Assembly: GCA_900552055.1 (NCBI GenBank)
Contig: URYI01000105.1
Coordinates: 1 to 7,201, forward strand
DNA: 7,201 bases
Direction: 5' to 3'
From: an uncultured Eubacteriales bacterium
GTDB taxonomy: Bacteria; Bacillota; Clostridia; Christensenellales; QALW01
Part shown: one piece after another, positions 5,617 through 7,201 of the stretch
How positions within the stretch are numbered: the stretch's first letter is position 1
Layout: each line of letters begins with the position of its first letter
Position numbers and translations under genes: made by a program
Notes under the pieces: model-generated
The model's database searches: none
Seen by the model: the letters and a program-made list of their open reading frames with translations, nothing else
What the model was told of the DNA's origin: nothing

Positions 5617-5954
5617 GTCTATAGTTGTATATATCATTAGAAAGGCCTTGACTGATGAATATATTAGGGGATACAATCAGGGCAGAATTAGTTTTATGGA
5701 GAGCAATGTCCGCCGCGTTTGCGCTTCGGCGCGATTTTTCAGTACGGCAGTATGGTTTTTATCGCGCGTTTTGTATTTATCGGCGCACTCTCAGTTTACA
5801 AGGAACTGCACGCCTCAAAACGGTATAATTTCTTTATTTTCCGCGTTATCCTCAATGGGCGCACTCCCCGGTTTCTTCGTCTGCCTTGAAAATGAAGAAA
5901 TTTTCTCGGTTTGAGCTCTCAGAGTCAGAAGGCATAAAATTTGTGCCGGGTAAA
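5617..5954. other. Intergenic stretch, nothing recognised
   Basis: No supported gene. A short frame beginning ATG 5656 (58 codons) has no ribosome binding site or recognisable product. Two small hairpins are visible: GCGC-TTCG-GCGC (5721-5732), a stable UUCG loop followed by a short T-run, and GAAAAT/ATTTTC near 5887-5904. Confidence 0.4.
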
Positions 5955-6055
5955 GCGCGCTTTTAAACGACATGTACCGGGCGTACTTGGAGCAAAAGCA
6001 ACGCAGCAGGACATATTTTATACTTTCTGACCGCCTTTCTTGTAGACTGAGGGTA
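5955..6055 (+). repeat. Dispersed ~105-nt repeat, copy 2
   Basis: This matches copy 1 at 25-131 in the same orientation; blocks 5966-5992 and 5994-6013 carry most of the similarity. The CAGGACA/TGTCCTG stem of copy 1 is not kept: the CAGGACA arm remains at 6007-6013 but its partner has decayed to TTTCTGA. A one-base indel and this loss suggest drift without a coding or strict structural constraint. Confidence 0.7.
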
Positions 6056-6315
6056 TGTTCTATTATAAAATCTGTGACTGCCGGCGGGTTTCCTGTCGGT
6101 AAGCGCGAGGGTATTGGAATATTGCGGCGTATTTTTCAAGGATAATAATGCGGGCGTCGTGGGAGTATGCCTGCCTACGGCGCAGATATAGCCTAACATT
6201 CAGTTTTTTGTCCATATTGGCCGGATAAGAGCGGGTGTTACTTCCAAATAAAAGCTGTAAAAATGCCCGAATTAGATTAATTAGGCTGGATTTAAAGCTG
6301 TAATGCAATAAATAT
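6056..6315. other. Intergenic stretch, nothing recognised
   Basis: About 260 bases upstream of the YgjP-like gene. Both strands have only short open frames with no ribosome binding site or recognisable product. I see no convincing promoter with both boxes, no tRNA and no riboswitch. Confidence 0.4.
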
Positions 6316-6334
6316 AAGGATGTAAAAGATTTTG
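6316..6334 (+). promoter_or_regulatory. Translation start region of the YgjP-like gene (TTG start)
   Basis: AAGGA (6316-6320) lies 11 bases before TTG 6332. An in-frame ATG at 6320-6322 is followed at once by TAA (6323-6325), so it cannot start the gene, and the ribosome binding site would directly abut it. No other in-frame start exists until far into the protein. Confidence 0.5.
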
Positions 6335-7093
6335 AGGAATAAGACTAGGGAACCCAACCTCACCGTAAGAAAAATAAAGCTGAACGGCCGGGAACTGGCA
6401 TATGAACTGGAGCGCAAGCATGTAAAAAATATAAATGTGCGCATCAAGCCGGACAGAGTGCATGTTTCGGCCGGCAAAGCCGTGCCTGCCGAATATATAG
6501 ACAGTTTTCTTATATCTAAGGGGGAGTTTATACTAAGAGCGCTGGATAAATATTCAAAATCAGCCTACACGCCTATGAAAGGCCTATACGAGGATGGCGA
6601 GGCGCTTTATATATTGGGAAGATTGTGCTGTATTGAACTGCACAGCGGCAGAAACAGCGTGCTGCTTGAAAGAGAAAAGGTGGTTTTGTCTGTTGAAGAC
6701 TGCGGAAACTGCGCGCTGCGGCAGAAGGTTATGGATAAATGGCTCAGGGTGCTTTGCGCTGAGGTTCTGGAACGTGCTATGGGAAAAATTTATCCGGCTT
6801 TTAAAGCTTGCGGCGTTAAGTATCCGCAGATACGGCTGCGCAGAATGGTGTCCAGGTGGGGCAGCTGTATGCCTTCACGGGGCATAGTTACATTTAATAC
6901 TGCGCTTATTCATGTGCCTGAAAAATGCATTGAATATGTTGCCGCGCATGAATTGGCGCATTTTCTGCATGCCGACCATTCAAAAAACTTTTATGAAAAG
7001 CTGAGTACGGTAATGTCCGACTGGAAGGAAAGAAAAGCGCTTTTGGAGCAATACGGAGAAGCGGTAATTATTAGGCGGAACGGCCGAAAATAA
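6332..7093 (+). CDS. YgjP-like (DUF45, SprT-like) zinc metallohydrolase
   Basis: This 253-residue protein belongs to the YgjP/DUF45 family, often named M48 family metallopeptidase or metal-dependent hydrolase. RWGSC at residues 175-179 and the zinc motif HELAH (206-210), with a third His at 216 in HADHSKNFY, are the family hallmarks; Glu207 is the expected catalytic base. The N-terminal half (about 15-125) has the beta-rich arrangement usual for the family, and total length is normal. The protein has no signal peptide or membrane segment and should be cytoplasmic. Peptidase activity is assumed from the motif; Escherichia coli YgjP has been described as a UTP pyrophosphatase, so the substrate is open. 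The start is probably TTG, because the ATG twelve bases upstream is followed directly by TAA. The gene stands alone behind a long non-coding stretch and has no visible link to the sugar genes. Stop is TAA. Confidence 0.88.
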   Translation: MRNKTREPNLTVRKIKLNGRELAYELERKHVKNINVRIKPDRVHVSAGKAVPAEYIDSFLISKGEFILRALDKYSKSAYTPMKGLYEDGEALYILGRLCCIELHSGRNSVLLEREKVVLSVEDCGNCALRQKVMDKWLRVLCAEVLERAMGKIYPAFKACGVKYPQIRLRRMVSRWGSCMPSRGIVTFNTALIHVPEKCIEYVAAHELAHFLHADHSKNFYEKLSTVMSDWKERKALLEQYGEAVIIRRNGRK

Positions 7094-7201
7094 TGGGTAC
7101 GTTATTGTTTTTTATTAGTGATTTTTTCAGGCAAGGCAATTCAGGCAGAGCGGGGCGGGGGCGTTTGCGGCCGTGTAATGGCCGCGCGGCCGCTCGGAAG
7201 A
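7094..7201. other. GC-rich tail with a hairpin
   Basis: After the YgjP-like stop the sequence is first T-rich, then strongly GC-rich. GCGGCC (7167-7172) pairs with GGCCGC (7180-7185) around a seven-base loop, and another GGCCGC follows at 7188-7193. No T-run follows within the window, so terminator function cannot be judged. No gene is seen. Confidence 0.4.

Noticed and set aside
5656..5829. 58-codon plus-strand frame beginning MNILGD
   Set aside because: No ribosome binding site and no recognisable domain; the length is compatible with chance.
5549..5914. 121-codon plus-strand frame across the long hairpin
   Set aside because: It starts inside the opposite-strand open frame, runs through a terminator-like hairpin and has no ribosome binding site or known family.
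5963..6308. Overlapping 78- and 81-codon minus-strand frames
   Set aside because: The first runs through the dispersed repeat; neither has a ribosome binding site or known product.
1..7201. tRNA or rRNA genes
   Set aside because: Scanning for the tRNA T-loop pattern with a matching cloverleaf, and for rRNA-like conserved blocks, found nothing.

Overview
The window looks like a piece of a Bacillota (Clostridia-type, probably gut-associated) chromosome. This rests on strong AGGAGG-like ribosome binding sites, sigma-A style promoters, U-tailed hairpin terminators, a cofactor-dependent GH4 glycosidase next to an AraC-type regulator, and a surface protein with CxxC repeats and a C-terminal membrane anchor. 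Taxonomy is an inference; there is no rRNA or other marker gene here.

Layout. Positions 1-618 hold no convincing gene: one copy of a roughly 105-nt dispersed repeat (25-131), a good terminator (181-228), a cluster of very small hairpins separated by CTTCAC-like spacers (237-414), and a weak bidirectional terminator (574-604). Positions 619-2010 (minus strand) encode a GH4 enzyme with the CHEV motif of alpha-galacturonidases. A 264-nt divergent control region (2011-2274) separates it from an AraC-family regulator (2275-3075, plus strand). A good promoter at 3165-3193 and a structured leader precede a large exported beta-helix protein (3344-5221). Its signal peptide is split by an in-frame TAG at codon 12. 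A terminator follows at 5338-5375. Positions 5373-6331 are largely non-coding: a possible small remnant ORF with an internal 66-bp-period repeat, a long hairpin with A-run and T-run flanks (5575-5616), and the second copy of the dispersed repeat (5955-6055). Positions 6332-7093 encode a YgjP-like (DUF45) zinc metallohydrolase with a probable TTG start. The last 108 bases are GC-rich with a hairpin.

How it may work together: the AraC-type protein probably senses a sugar and controls the divergent GH4 gene, which would release galacturonic acid from short pectin-derived oligosaccharides inside the cell. The beta-helix protein is outside the cell and has a fold common among pectin- and polysaccharide-active proteins, so a link to pectin use is tempting but unproven. 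No transporter or uronate catabolism gene is in view. The YgjP-like gene appears unrelated.

The most interesting point is the TAG codon between the basic and hydrophobic parts of an otherwise intact signal peptide. It could be a fresh nonsense mutation, a sequencing error, or a recoded or suppressed amber codon. All four intact genes end in TAA, which is compatible with recoding but is weak evidence.
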